From contig JABDMI010000029.1 in assembly GCA_013001575.1 (NCBI GenBank), forward strand, positions 68,792 through 104,449: a stretch of DNA of 35,658 nt, given 5' to 3'. The notes beneath the pieces are model-generated. The model ran no database searches. It saw nothing but the letters and a program-made list of their open reading frames with translations, and was not told where the DNA came from. Made by a program: the position numbers and the translations under genes. Positions 15,180 through 24,630 of this stretch are shown piece by piece. The first letter of the stretch is position 1. Each line of letters starts with the position of its first letter. Source of the stretch: Gammaproteobacteria bacterium. GTDB lineage: Bacteria; Pseudomonadota; Gammaproteobacteria; Steroidobacterales; JABDMI01.

Positions 15180-16199
15180 ATGTCAAATAAATACAATCTC
15201 GCTATTCTTGGCGCCACCGGTTTGGTGGGCGAAACCATCATGGAAATTTTGCAACAAAGAGATTTCCCTGTTAATGATTTAAGTCTTTTGGCCAGTGAGC
15301 GCTCTGCAGGCAAGCGCCTGTCTTTTGGGAAAAAGAATATCACAGTACAAAATGTCGAAGAGTTTGATTTTTCCAATACCGATATTGCCCTGTTTTCAGC
15401 AGGTGGTTCGGTCTCGGAAAAACATGCACCCCGCGCATCACAAGCCGGATGTGTTGTGATCGATAATACCTCGGCATTTCGTTATCAAGACGACATCCCG
15501 CTGGTTGTCTCCGAAGTTAATCCTGAAAAGGTCGCTGACTATAAAACCCATAACATTATTGCCAATCCGAATTGCACTACCATGCAAATGATGCCGGTCT
15601 TGAAACCGCTTTCCGATGCGGTGGGTTTGGAGCGTATGAATGTTGCTTCTTACCAAGCCGTATCAGGTGCCGGTAAATCGGCAATGCAAAAACTCTCGCA
15701 TGAGGTAGCGCAAATCATGAATGCCCGTGGCGGGGAAGGTGACCTCAGTCGCCAGCTTGCTTTTAATGCGGTGCCGGCCATTGATGTGCTGCTGGATAAT
15801 GGTTATACCAAGGAAGAGATGAAAATTGTGTGGGAGAGTCGAAAAATTCTCGGATTACCCAAGCTCAGGGTGAATGCCACGGCCGTGCGTGTACCGGTCT
15901 TTTTTGGCCACTCTATGGCGGTGAATATCGAGACCAGGGAAAAAATTAGCGCAGATAAGGCTATGAAATTGCTGGAAAAAGCGCCTGGCGTGCGAGTTGT
16001 TGATAATCGTGACCCCTTTGAATTTCCCACTGCGGTCAGTCATGCCACCAACCGCGATGAGGTCTTTGTAGGTCGCATTCGCGAGGATGTCTCGCATGAG
16101 CTGGGTCTGAATTTGTGGGTGGTTGGTGACAATATTCGCAAGGGTGCCGCTTTGAATGCTGTGCAAATCGCTGAAATATTGGTAAAAAGTCATTTATAA
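15180..16199 (+). CDS. asd: Aspartate-semialdehyde dehydrogenase
   Basis: Asd reduces aspartyl phosphate to aspartate semialdehyde with NADPH, feeding the synthesis of lysine, diaminopimelate, methionine and threonine. The 339-residue protein has the nucleotide motif GATGLVGETI, the catalytic Cys in NPNCTTMQ, and the substrate region YQAVSGAGKSAM. The short gap at LFSAGGSVS identifies the type common in Pseudomonas and Vibrio asd2-like enzymes rather than the E. coli 367-residue type. It sits directly before fimV, as in Pseudomonas. Confidence 0.96.
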   Translation: MSNKYNLAILGATGLVGETIMEILQQRDFPVNDLSLLASERSAGKRLSFGKKNITVQNVEEFDFSNTDIALFSAGGSVSEKHAPRASQAGCVVIDNTSAFRYQDDIPLVVSEVNPEKVADYKTHNIIANPNCTTMQMMPVLKPLSDAVGLERMNVASYQAVSGAGKSAMQKLSHEVAQIMNARGGEGDLSRQLAFNAVPAIDVLLDNGYTKEEMKIVWESRKILGLPKLRVNATAVRVPVFFGHSMAVNIETREKISADKAMKLLEKAPGVRVVDNRDPFEFPTAVSHATNRDEVFVGRIREDVSHELGLNLWVVGDNIRKGAALNAVQIAEILVKSHL

Positions 16200-16294
16200 G
16201 CTATAGTTAGCCCCATTACATAAAGTATTTTATTCAGCTAATCGCGCCCGCTTTTTTCAATTTCCAAGAGGGGGCCCGTAGCATAGGGATCAGT

Positions 16295-19200
16295 ATGGCA
16301 AATCGCTTAAGTTTTAAATGGTTATTGGGGCTAGCAGCCTCCTTGGTGCTCACCCCGTTGGCCTTTGGTCTGGGACTGGGTGAGATCACCATTCATTCCA
16401 ATCTTAATCAACCATTAGACGCTGAAGTACAGATCACTTCTGCAACCCGGGATGAATTGTCCAGTTTGATCTTGTCGGTGCCAGATAAAGAAGTTTTTGA
16501 TCGTTACGATGTCGAATTGATCTCGATACTTAATGACCTTCAATTTCAAGTAGTCAACAAACCGGACGGCAGTCGTGTTGTTAGAGTGACATCCAGTCGA
16601 GTTGTGCAGGATCCGTTTTTAACTTTTTTAATGGAAGCAAATTGGTCACAAGGCCGAATTCTGCGTGAATATACGGTTCTCGTAGATCCACCTTTATTTA
16701 TACCATCCCAGCAATCCTCAAGTGCAACTGAGACCACACCCTATGTTGCCCCGGCTGTAACGGGCACAGAGAGTTCTTCTGTTGCACAAGGCAACGTGCA
16801 GCGTGATGAAGTACGAGTTGGCTTACCACCACAAACCTATCCGGGTGATCGTTATCGTCAAGAAGTTGGTGGAGAGTCCGGGCAAAGTTATCAAGTTCGC
16901 CGTGGGGACACCTTGTGGGAAATTGCCAATGACATGAAGCCGGATAGTTCGTTCTCCGTTAATCAGACCATGATGGCAATTTACCGAACCAATCAAGAAG
17001 CGTTCGACGGCAACATCAACCGTTTGAAAGCGAATCGGGTATTGCGTATCCCCGATCGAGTTGCAATTAGCCGCATCACCCGCGAAATTGCCAATGAAGA
17101 GGTGCGTGCACAAACTCGATCCTGGCGTGAATCTGTAGGTCGTGGTACCAGCACCTCGCTAAGCGCCAGTAGTGGTAGCATTTCCGGTCAAGACGCAGGT
17201 TCCAGTGCAAGTTCTAACAGCGGTGCTTCACCGTTGGCTCGTGATGAAGGTGGAACTTTGGTGCTCAAGGTGCCGGATCTCAGTACTGACCAGACTCTGA
17301 GTGCGGGCAGCGGTGATGGTAATGCCAGTGGCTCAGTCGACGCCGCAGGTCAAGCACGTATTCAAGAACTTGAACAAAAAGTTGCAGAATTTGAGCGACT
17401 GCTGGCATTACAAAACAATGAAATGAACGCTCTCAAAGAGCAACTGAAACAACAATATCAAATTGGCACCACGGATACCACACTGGATGGCCTCCCGGTT
17501 GACAATACAAATACTGGTAGCGTGGATACAACAACTGGCGCAGGCACAGAAATCGCTACTGATACCGGGGCAGGCACCAGTATTCCTGATACAACGACCG
17601 GTGGCGGCGAAATCGACGCAACAATTGACACGCCCACTGAACCGGAAATTCCAGTAGTTAATGTTTCCCAACCAGAGTCTGCTTTTGATCTGGCCGGATT
17701 ACTTCAGAAAATCGCCTTTGGCCTGGGTGGCCTATTGTTAGTCGGTGGCGGTGGTTTGTTTGCTTACCGGAAAATTAAAAAAGGCCCCTCGCGGGATACA
17801 TTGTTTGTTGATGATGATCTGGATCTGGCCGCTGAAAGCATTGCTGAAAAAGTGAAAACCAAGATCAGTAGTAAATACGAAGATACTGGTCTGTCTTCCG
17901 AAATTGAAGTCGGTGAAACCTCCTTTGAAGAGGCGGGAATTGAACCACCATTAAGCCTGGATGCGCCAGATGAGCCCGAAGCTCCCACTGAACCTGTCGA
18001 TCTGGATCTAACCGGCGAACTACAGGTAACAACCACGCATACAACCCAGGAAATGGAAGCTCTGGATGGTGGCGAAAGCATTGAGAGCGACCAGGCGCTG
18101 CCGTTTGAAGATACCACCTTGGCAGATGCGAGTAGCACGAGTTTACAGCTTGATCAGAATGACCCCTTGGCTGAAACGGATTTCCATATGGCCTATGGGC
18201 TCTACGATCAGGCCGCCGAGTTAATGCAAACGGCGATTACCGAAAATGACAGTTTTGAATTCAAAGAAAAACTTCTGGAAGTTTTCTTTGTATCTGGAAA
18301 CAAAGAAGAGTTTGCCCGCTATGCGAGCGAAATAAAAAAAGAAGCTAAGGATAATCACCAGGGCTCCTGGGAAAACATAGTCATTATGGGCAAACAGCTC
18401 GCTCCTGAAAATGAATTATTCAGTGGAGATGTTGGAGCGCCCGGACTTGATGACGGACTGGATTTCAAGCTTGATGAAACCGGCTCAATTCAGGTTGATC
18501 AACTCGATATCGATCAAAGTTTATTTGGTGGCGATGCTCCTCAGGATGAAACCCCGGCAGAAGTAGATCTGGATCTTGGCGCTGCTGACGAGAGCAGCAA
18601 AGAAGAGTTCGACGATGGTGAATCTGATGATGACCTTGAGTCAGTCCTGGAAAGTGGTGAAGAATCAGCAGAAGAACATGAGTTTGCCCTGGATCTGGAC
18701 GAGCAACTTGGCTTACCTGATGCGCCCGTAGCAGGAGTGGCCGCCAGTGATGATGCCCTGGACCTGGATCTGGATCTCGACTTGCCAGATGCCCCGGTTG
18801 ACCTTGAAGAAGCAATAGAAGATTTCAGTATGGATCTTGACGCTACCTTGAGTGGAGTTGAGGGAATAAGCGAGAGTAGCGGTGAAGATACTGCAGAGTC
18901 TCCGATTGCCAGCTGGGACCCGGGTGATACCGATGCGGTAGAAGTAGCCGAGCTTGAAGACATTGATCCAACTATCATGGCTGAACTTAAAAATGATGAT
19001 CTGACCATGACCGAAGAGGTCAAGATCGCAGACATACTGGATCTGGACATTGGTTCTCCATCAAACAAAGAAGCGGCAGACGTTGATCTGGATTTTAGTG
19101 ATCTTGATCTGGGTGCGGCGGATTTGAATGAATCGGATGATGATGAATCTGAAACCACACAAGATTTTGGTTTTGATCTTGATAAGTCGGATGACATCGA

Positions 19201-19819
19201 TGTAATTGCAGATGCTCCTGACTTTGATCAAAGTGCTTCAGAAGACGCTAGTGCTGAGCATGACTTTTCAGAAGCGCTGGGATCAGTAGCAGACGAATCA
19301 ACCAAACAAATGAAGGCCAGCGATAGCCTTGACCTGATTTTAGACGATGGTCTTGAAAGTACGACGGAAGGTGCCTTGGACCTGGATCTTGAGCAAATGT
19401 TCGGTGAGTCGGGTGAAGAGGCATTTGCCGACGATACATTGCAAAGTATGTTGCCCGACGGGGTCTCGGATACTGATTCCGGTACTATGCAACTTGAGTC
19501 TATTCTGGATAAAGACAAATCAGAAGATCGATTCTCGACAGAGTTCCAGGTCGTGGATGATGACCAGCATACCGAAACCGCAACCTTGAGTGATGATGAA
19601 CTCTCAGCCATGGGTCTTAGTGATAGTGGGCCAGATATACTTGGCGGATTGGGTGATGCAGATGCGGTCGATGAAGTAGGCACAAAGCTTGATCTGGCAC
19701 GTGCATATATCGAAATGGATGATCCGGATAATGCCAAAGGTATTTTGCAGGAAGTCATTGAAGAGGGCAACGATGCCCAACGCAGTGAAGCAAAAGATAT
19801 TTTGATTACTTTAGGCTAA
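16295..19819 (+). CDS. fimV: FimV/HubP-family polar organiser protein
   Basis: FimV (HubP in Vibrio) is a large inner-membrane protein that binds peptidoglycan, marks cell poles and supports type IV pili, flagella and chemotaxis arrays. The 1174 residues read in order: signal peptide (1-26); FimV N-terminal domain (GLGEITIHSNLNQPLDAEVQ); LysM domain at about 195-253 (YQVRRGDTLWEIANDM); a coiled coil near 350-385; one membrane helix near 465-490; a long acidic cytoplasmic part with repeated Asp-Leu stretches; and a conserved C-terminal domain (LDLARAYIEMDDPDNAKGIL). A TPR-like stretch sits near residues 625-680. A good ribosome site (AGGG) precedes the start. The position after asd and before truA is classical. 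Confidence 0.94.
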   Translation: MANRLSFKWLLGLAASLVLTPLAFGLGLGEITIHSNLNQPLDAEVQITSATRDELSSLILSVPDKEVFDRYDVELISILNDLQFQVVNKPDGSRVVRVTSSRVVQDPFLTFLMEANWSQGRILREYTVLVDPPLFIPSQQSSSATETTPYVAPAVTGTESSSVAQGNVQRDEVRVGLPPQTYPGDRYRQEVGGESGQSYQVRRGDTLWEIANDMKPDSSFSVNQTMMAIYRTNQEAFDGNINRLKANRVLRIPDRVAISRITREIANEEVRAQTRSWRESVGRGTSTSLSASSGSISGQDAGSSASSNSGASPLARDEGGTLVLKVPDLSTDQTLSAGSGDGNASGSVDAAGQARIQELEQKVAEFERLLALQNNEMNALKEQLKQQYQIGTTDTTLDGLPVDNTNTGSVDTTTGAGTEIATDTGAGTSIPDTTTGGGEIDATIDTPTEPEIPVVNVSQPESAFDLAGLLQKIAFGLGGLLLVGGGGLFAYRKIKKGPSRDTLFVDDDLDLAAESIAEKVKTKISSKYEDTGLSSEIEVGETSFEEAGIEPPLSLDAPDEPEAPTEPVDLDLTGELQVTTTHTTQEMEALDGGESIESDQALPFEDTTLADASSTSLQLDQNDPLAETDFHMAYGLYDQAAELMQTAITENDSFEFKEKLLEVFFVSGNKEEFARYASEIKKEAKDNHQGSWENIVIMGKQLAPENELFSGDVGAPGLDDGLDFKLDETGSIQVDQLDIDQSLFGGDAPQDETPAEVDLDLGAADESSKEEFDDGESDDDLESVLESGEESAEEHEFALDLDEQLGLPDAPVAGVAASDDALDLDLDLDLPDAPVDLEEAIEDFSMDLDATLSGVEGISESSGEDTAESPIASWDPGDTDAVEVAELEDIDPTIMAELKNDDLTMTEEVKIADILDLDIGSPSNKEAADVDLDFSDLDLGAADLNESDDDESETTQDFGFDLDKSDDIDVIADAPDFDQSASEDASAEHDFSEALGSVADESTKQMKASDSLDLILDDGLESTTEGALDLDLEQMFGESGEEAFADDTLQSMLPDGVSDTDSGTMQLESILDKDKSEDRFSTEFQVVDDDQHTETATLSDDELSAMGLSDSGPDILGGLGDADAVDEVGTKLDLARAYIEMDDPDNAKGILQEVIEEGNDAQRSEAKDILITLG

Positions 19820-19870
19820 TTTCAAAGACAAAAATTTATATATCTGTTTCCACACGCTTTCTCATTTAAT

Positions 19871-19908
19871 AATCACGTCCATGTTAGTAATAACAGGCGT
19901 GATTTTTT
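19871..19908 (+). terminator. Rho-independent terminator after fimV
   Basis: AATCACG (19871-19877) pairs with CGTGATT (19898-19904); inside, CC/GG and TGTTA/TAACA extend the stem around a GTAA loop with two single-base bulges. It is followed by TTTTTT. A convincing terminator that separates fimV from truA. Confidence 0.85.
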
Positions 19909-19926
19909 CTGGACAAACATTTCCAA

Positions 19927-19952
19927 GCTTGTAACTATTATGCTCTACAAGC
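19927..19952. repeat. Inverted repeat upstream of truA
   Basis: GCTTGTA (19927-19933) and TACAAGC (19946-19952) form a perfect 7-bp inverted repeat with a 12-nt spacer. It overlaps the region where the truA operon promoter should be, so it may be an operator or a leader hairpin. Confidence 0.35.
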
Positions 19953-19998
19953 ATCCAGTCATTTGTAGATGCAATTATCAGTTGATAAATTAAAATCA

Positions 19999-20784
19999 AT
20001 GGAACCAGTTAAAATTGCCCTCGGCATAGAATATTTGGGTACAGATTATTTTGGCTGGCAGAGCCAGGACGGTATGCGCTGTGTGCAATCGGAAATCGAA
20101 AAAGCGCTCAGTCAGGTCGCAGACCATCCAATAAAAACAATCTGTGCCGGGCGTACCGATACAGGTGTACATGCACGTGGCCAAGTTGTGCATTTTGAGA
20201 CCACGGCAAAACGTGATGAACGAAGTTGGTTACTGGGCCTGAATACATTATTACCTGCGGATACATCGGTTTACTGGGTGCGTCAGGTGGGAAATGATTT
20301 TCATGCCCGTTTTTCAGCCGTGTCACGTACTTATCAATATCATATTTACAATAGATTGACGCGTAACGCAGTGTATCTAAATCGCGCAACCTGGATTTAT
20401 CATCCTTTAAATGCCGAGCTAATGCAGCAAGCGTCACAATTCTTGTTGGGCAAGCATGATTTTAATGCACTGCGTTCATCACAATGTCAGTCGCATAAGG
20501 CAATACGCACAATTCATTCAATTTCTGTGCAGCGCGATGATAACTGGATAATACTCAAGGTTAAAGCCAATGCTTTTTTGCATCACATGGTAAGAAATAT
20601 AGTTGGTAGTTTGCTCAAAGTTGGCAAAGGTGAATGTGAACCCGAGTGGATGCAGGCGATTTTGCATAAAAAAGATCGTACTTTAGCCGGGCCCACCGCG
20701 CCACCAGATGGCTTATATTTACACAGTGTTGAATATCCCGAGAAATTTTCGTTGCCAACGCTACCCAGCCAGGTCAGACTCTGA
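19999..20784 (+). CDS. truA: tRNA pseudouridine synthase A
   Basis: TruA isomerises uridines 38-40 of the tRNA anticodon stem. Motifs: IALGIEYLGTDYFGWQ near the N-terminus; GRTDTGVHARGQVVHFET with the catalytic Asp; HDFNALRSSQCQ; and HHMVRNIVGSLLKVGKGE. I prefer ATG 19999, giving 261 residues, because homologs start near MKIALGIEY; an in-frame ATG at 19969 would add 10 residues. No clear ribosome site decides between them. It is the first gene of the truA-accD-folC-dedD-cvpA-purF series. Confidence 0.94.
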   Translation: MEPVKIALGIEYLGTDYFGWQSQDGMRCVQSEIEKALSQVADHPIKTICAGRTDTGVHARGQVVHFETTAKRDERSWLLGLNTLLPADTSVYWVRQVGNDFHARFSAVSRTYQYHIYNRLTRNAVYLNRATWIYHPLNAELMQQASQFLLGKHDFNALRSSQCQSHKAIRTIHSISVQRDDNWIILKVKANAFLHHMVRNIVGSLLKVGKGECEPEWMQAILHKKDRTLAGPTAPPDGLYLHSVEYPEKFSLPTLPSQVRL

Positions 20785-20831
20785 TAAATTGTTATATTCA
20801 TGAGTAAAACACTATTAAAACAGGATCCTAA

Positions 20832-21734
20832 ATGAGCTGGTTCGATAAAATTATCCCCTCACGCATTAAAACCGAGAACCGGACACGCAGCGTGCCCGAA
20901 GGCTTATGGAGCAAGTGCGCACAATGTAGCTCTGTTTTATATCGCACTGAGCTGGAACGAAATCATTTTGTGTGCCCAAAATGTAATGCGCACCAACGCA
21001 TACATGCTCGCAACCGATTGGAGATTTTTCTCGACAAGGATGCAGTGGAGTTATTTGCTGAACTGGAATCAACCGACCCTTTAAAATTTCGTGACAGTAA
21101 AAAATACCGGGATCGTTTGGTTCAGGCCCAGAAAAAAACCGGCGAGAAAGACGCTTTGATCGTTATGCAGGGAACGCTTGAAAATATTCCCGTCGTTGCT
21201 TGTGCCTTTGAATTTTCATTCATGGGTGGTTCAATGGGCTCGGTTGTTGGTGAGAAATTTACCCTGGCAGCTGAAAAAGCCTTGCAAGATAAATTGCCAC
21301 TGATCTGTTTTTCTGCCAGCGGTGGAGCACGCATGCAAGAAGCATTATTTTCATTAATGCAAATGGCCAAAACCAGTGCCAGTCTGGCACGCTTGAAAGC
21401 GGCCGGTATTCCATTCATTTCTGTGATGACCGACCCAACCACTGGCGGCGTGTCGGCTAGCCTGGCGATGTTAGGGGATTTGAATTTGGCTGAACCAAAG
21501 GCACTGATTGGTTTTGCCGGCCAGCGCGTTATTAAACAAACGGTTGGTGAGGATCTGCCGGAAGGATTTCAACGCAGCGAGTTTTTACTTGAGCATGGCA
21601 TGATCGACCAGATTGTGGATCGTCGCAAAATGGCTGGACAAATAGCAAAAATTTTACGCTTGCTCTTGCAACTACCGGACGAACAAGCCGTGACTGAAGC
21701 GGCAGAAGTTACCCAAGCTGCGGGAACTGATTAA
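20832..21734 (+). CDS. accD: Acetyl-CoA carboxylase carboxyltransferase subunit beta
   Basis: AccD pairs with AccA to move carboxyl from biotin to acetyl-CoA, giving malonyl-CoA for fatty acid synthesis. It starts with the E. coli-like MSWFDKI and has the four-cysteine zinc ribbon CAQC...CPKC around residues 28-50, then the crotonase-like core with [27 protein letters not shown] and [17 protein letters not shown]. The 300-residue length is typical. AGGA lies about 7 nt before the ATG. folC follows after 6 nt. Confidence 0.97.
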   Translation: MSWFDKIIPSRIKTENRTRSVPEGLWSKCAQCSSVLYRTELERNHFVCPKCNAHQRIHARNRLEIFLDKDAVELFAELESTDPLKFRDSKKYRDRLVQAQKKTGEKDALIVMQGTLENIPVVACAFEFSFMGGSMGSVVGEKFTLAAEKALQDKLPLICFSASGGARMQEALFSLMQMAKTSASLARLKAAGIPFISVMTDPTTGGVSASLAMLGDLNLAEPKALIGFAGQRVIKQTVGEDLPEGFQRSEFLLEHGMIDQIVDRRKMAGQIAKILRLLLQLPDEQAVTEAAEVTQAAGTD

Positions 21735-21740
21735 GCTCAA

Positions 21741-23039
21741 GTGGGTGATCCAAACAACAGTCAACAACCTGAAGACTGGTTGAATTTAAATAGTAGTAGT
21801 GTTGATCATATCGACCTTGGCACCCGACGATGTCGGCAGGTATTGCAAAAGTTAGGTCTGAGTAAACCACCCTATGAGATTTTCACTGTGGCGGGCACGA
21901 ATGGTAAGGGCTCAAGTGTGGCCATGCTTGATTCAATCCTCACAGGTGCTGATTATTTGACTGGTCGTTATACCTCGCCTCATTTACAGCAATTTAACGA
22001 GCGTATAAGTATCGCCCAGAACAATAGTAGTGATGATCACATCGTCGCTGCATTTAACAAGATCCAAACGGCTGCCAATCAAGTTCAACCAACGGGTATC
22101 AAACTTACTTATTTCGAATACGCCACACTCGCCGCATTGTTATTGTTTGCCGAAGCGCAGGTCGATGTTGCCATATTAGAGGTGGGCTTGGGTGGCCGCC
22201 TGGATGCAGTTAACGCAGTAGATGCCGATGTCTCAATTATTACCTCCATCGCTCTGGATCATCAGAATTGGCTGGGTCATGATATTGCCAGTATTGCATT
22301 TGAGAAAGCCGGCGTTATGCGGCCAGATAAACCCTGTATTTTGGCGGAATCCAATATGCCGGATACGCTCCACGCTTATGCACTAAGTATTGGCGCCATT
22401 CTGATCGAAAATGGCAAAGACTACCTTTTCTCAGTAGTTTCAGGCGAGCAAGGGAACTCCTGGACTTGGTCGGATAAAACAGGCACCTTTAAATATGCTC
22501 TACCTGCTTTATCCGGAGCAATACAGATTCAAAATGCCGCGGCAGTTATCAGTGCAATACGAGCCTCTGACTTTATTAAAATTAGTGAAAATAACATTAA
22601 TCATGGACTGCAGCATGTTCGACTTACAGGCCGATGTCAGGTCAAAGAGGTTTTAAATAAAACCTGGATCCTGGATGTTGCCCATAATCCTGCGGCGCTT
22701 AAACAGCTGACACAGAATCTCGAGAGTATTGCAGCTCCCCAGAAAGTTAATATTATTTTTGGCATGCTGGAAGACAAAAATGCACAAGCCTGTATCGAGA
22801 TCCTAAAACCTTATGTTTCCAACTGGATTTTTGTAGATCTGGCCAGTTCACGCGCCCGTCCGGCAAGTGAATTGGCCCAAATTGCAACTGAATGTAATAT
22901 CGAGAAAGAATATATCAATGTATTTGCCTCAGTCAATGAAGCGTGTGACCAGGCGCAAGAGCATGCACTCCGGCATATCCTGGTGTGTGGCTCTTTTTAT
23001 ACGGTTGCTGCTGCGCTGGATTGTTTGGCAACTGCCTAA
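21741..23039 (+). CDS. folC: Dihydrofolate synthase / folylpolyglutamate synthase
   Basis: FolC adds the first glutamate to dihydropteroate and further glutamates to folates. The 432 residues include the Mur-ligase P-loop GTNGKGSSVAML, SPHLQQFNERI, EVGLGGRLDAVN, and DHQNWLGHDI, the family order. The start is a GTG, 6 nt after accD; the N-terminus is slightly longer than E. coli FolC. No clear Shine-Dalgarno sequence is seen, so translation may be coupled to accD. Gene order with accD and dedD is the standard one. Confidence 0.95.
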   Translation: MGDPNNSQQPEDWLNLNSSSVDHIDLGTRRCRQVLQKLGLSKPPYEIFTVAGTNGKGSSVAMLDSILTGADYLTGRYTSPHLQQFNERISIAQNNSSDDHIVAAFNKIQTAANQVQPTGIKLTYFEYATLAALLLFAEAQVDVAILEVGLGGRLDAVNAVDADVSIITSIALDHQNWLGHDIASIAFEKAGVMRPDKPCILAESNMPDTLHAYALSIGAILIENGKDYLFSVVSGEQGNSWTWSDKTGTFKYALPALSGAIQIQNAAAVISAIRASDFIKISENNINHGLQHVRLTGRCQVKEVLNKTWILDVAHNPAALKQLTQNLESIAAPQKVNIIFGMLEDKNAQACIEILKPYVSNWIFVDLASSRARPASELAQIATECNIEKEYINVFASVNEACDQAQEHALRHILVCGSFYTVAAALDCLATA

Positions 23040-23055
23040 GCTTAAAAAGCTCACG

Positions 23056-23061
23056 TATAAT
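23056..23061 (+). promoter_or_regulatory. Possible -10 element before dedD
   Basis: A perfect TATAAT lies in the short folC-dedD spacer, 48 nt before the dedD ATG, but no -35 box is visible at 16-18 nt. It could add an internal promoter to the operon. Confidence 0.25.
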
Positions 23062-23109
23062 GAAGAATCTGGACGCTTCCTTTTTTATTAATTATTATTA
23101 AATTGCACA

Positions 23110-23766
23110 ATGGATCAAAAGATTAAAGAACGTTTGGTTGGAATGGCGGTACTGCTTTTTATCGCGGTATTAATTATTCCATTTATTCTCGATGGTCAAC
23201 AGCCTGACACATCCGAAGATCAGAAACTGGAGTTGCCAGTTCCCGAACCGCTTACCCATAGCATGGACATGGCAGAGGGAACATTAAAACGGGTTAGCAT
23301 TCCAGTGCCTGTCAGTTCGCAAGCTACACAAGGCTCCGCGATTTCGACTTCTACCTCAACACCTGATCAAAAAACGTCGGTTCAAGACCAGTCTATGCCA
23401 AAACCCGATAAGGAAAATAGCGGGCAGTCACCAGAACTGAGCATCAGCCCTGATTTGAATGAAACCAAACAACAAAGTTTACCCGCCACTCTTACTAAAA
23501 ACGAGATTGAACGCGTTGCCGGCGATCCAGGTAGTGCATGGGTTGTGCAAACGGGAAGCTTCGGGCAACGAAATAATGCGGAAAAAGAGGTCTCCCGGCT
23601 AAAAGCCAAGGGTTTTCCGGCATTTTTGAGCCGTTATACCACTCAAGACAATAGCATCATGTACCGCGTGCGTGTGGGCCCGGAAAAAGACCGCGCAAGA
23701 GCTGAAAAGCTTATGCAAAGACTTTCTCAAGCCGGGGTTTCCGGCAAAGTCAGGGCGCATCCATAA
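23110..23766 (+). CDS. dedD: SPOR-domain cell division protein (DedD-like)
   Basis: DedD is an inner-membrane division protein whose C-terminal SPOR domain binds denuded peptidoglycan at the septum. This 218-residue protein has a short cytoplasmic N-terminus, one helix (residues about 8-27, VGMAVLLFIAVLIIPFIL), a Ser/Thr/Pro-rich periplasmic linker, and a SPOR domain from about residue 138 (AWVVQTGSFGQRNNAEKE ... YRVRVGPEKDRARAEKLM). The position between folC and cvpA is the known dedD position; sequence outside the SPOR and membrane parts is too variable to prove orthology. Confidence 0.88.
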   Translation: MDQKIKERLVGMAVLLFIAVLIIPFILDGQQPDTSEDQKLELPVPEPLTHSMDMAEGTLKRVSIPVPVSSQATQGSAISTSTSTPDQKTSVQDQSMPKPDKENSGQSPELSISPDLNETKQQSLPATLTKNEIERVAGDPGSAWVVQTGSFGQRNNAEKEVSRLKAKGFPAFLSRYTTQDNSIMYRVRVGPEKDRARAEKLMQRLSQAGVSGKVRAHP

Positions 23767-23795
23767 TCCAGGCATGTGTTCTCTCAAGAGTAAGC

Positions 23796-23818
23796 AACAA
23801 GTCCTAAAAGGATTTGTT
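23796..23818 (+). other. Stem-loop between dedD and cvpA
   Basis: AACAAGTCCT (23796-23805) pairs with AGGATTTGTT (23809-23818): ten pairs including one G-U, with a 3-nt AAA loop. No T run follows. It could be an mRNA-processing or stabilising hairpin inside the operon. Confidence 0.4.
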
Positions 23819-23904
23819 ATCATGCGACTATCTTGTCACCCACAGATGCCTGTTTTTAAGGCAAATTCAAATTCACAAACAAACAGCATTACGGTTATTA
23901 GTAA

Positions 23905-24576
23905 ATGACTTTTTTTGATTACTTTGTAATTGCGTGTCTTGGGGTATCAGCCCTCATTAGTTTGTTTCGCGGGTTTTTTAAAGAAGTGGTTTCCCTGGTT
24001 TCCTGGTTGATCGCTATTTGGGCTGCATTTACCTTTGCCGGTGCACTCGCACCAAAAATTGTTCCCTTTATCCCCTTTGTAAATGATCTGCCGGTAACAA
24101 AATCACTGATCGTGCAAAACCTTATCAGCGGCGGAGTGATATTTTTTTCAATCTTGTTGCTCGGTGCCCTGGCGAATTTCATATTGTCATTAATGGTGGA
24201 AAAAACCGGACTTACCGGCTCTGATCGATTTCTGGGAATGTTGTTCGGAGCTGCACGCGGCGCCTTGATCGTTGCATTGCTCACCATGTTTTTGGGAAGT
24301 AGCGCAACGGTACAACAAGAGATCTGGTGGCAAAATTCAAAACTAAGACCACAGGCACAAGCTGCAGCCGCCTTTTTGGAAAACATCACACCGGATAAAT
24401 ACAAAAAACATTTACCCGGGCAGGATGAAATTCCAGGTGAGAGTAAACCGGCGCCACCAGACCCGGTACAGCAAAATTCACAAGACCCGGATGCAACAAG
24501 TCCAGATCTTACTGACGAACAATCTCCAGAAGCGGATTCTGAAGCAAGCAACGAGCTGGATGCTACCCCCGAATAA
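23905..24576 (+). CDS. cvpA: CvpA family membrane protein
   Basis: CvpA is an inner-membrane protein needed for colicin V production in E. coli and for envelope robustness; its biochemical role is not settled. The 223-residue protein has four hydrophobic segments within about residues 1-125 (FDYFVIACLGVSALISLFRG; VSLVSWLIAIWAAFTF; the segment around GGVIFFSILLLGALANFILS; and GAARGALIVALLTMFL) with the family motif RGFFKEVVSLVSW. The C-terminal 70 residues are a polar Pro/Asp/Glu tail without clear fold, a common variable feature. The position just before purF is standard. Confidence 0.92.
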   Translation: MTFFDYFVIACLGVSALISLFRGFFKEVVSLVSWLIAIWAAFTFAGALAPKIVPFIPFVNDLPVTKSLIVQNLISGGVIFFSILLLGALANFILSLMVEKTGLTGSDRFLGMLFGAARGALIVALLTMFLGSSATVQQEIWWQNSKLRPQAQAAAAFLENITPDKYKKHLPGQDEIPGESKPAPPDPVQQNSQDPDATSPDLTDEQSPEADSEASNELDATPE

Positions 24577-24630
24577 ATGGATATTCCCGAATTTATCAAA
24601 TTATTATCAAGCTCTAGGCAAAATTAAATT

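Noticed and set aside
18541-19197. Long minus-strand open frame of 218 codons, Ser/Arg-rich, opposite fimV
   Set aside because: It mirrors the Asp/Leu-rich codons of fimV read backwards, has low complexity and no ribosome site; a shadow, like the similar frame at 19228-19770.
23919-24599. Minus-strand open frame of 226 codons opposite cvpA
   Set aside because: It overlaps almost all of a well-recognised membrane protein gene and shows no family motif.
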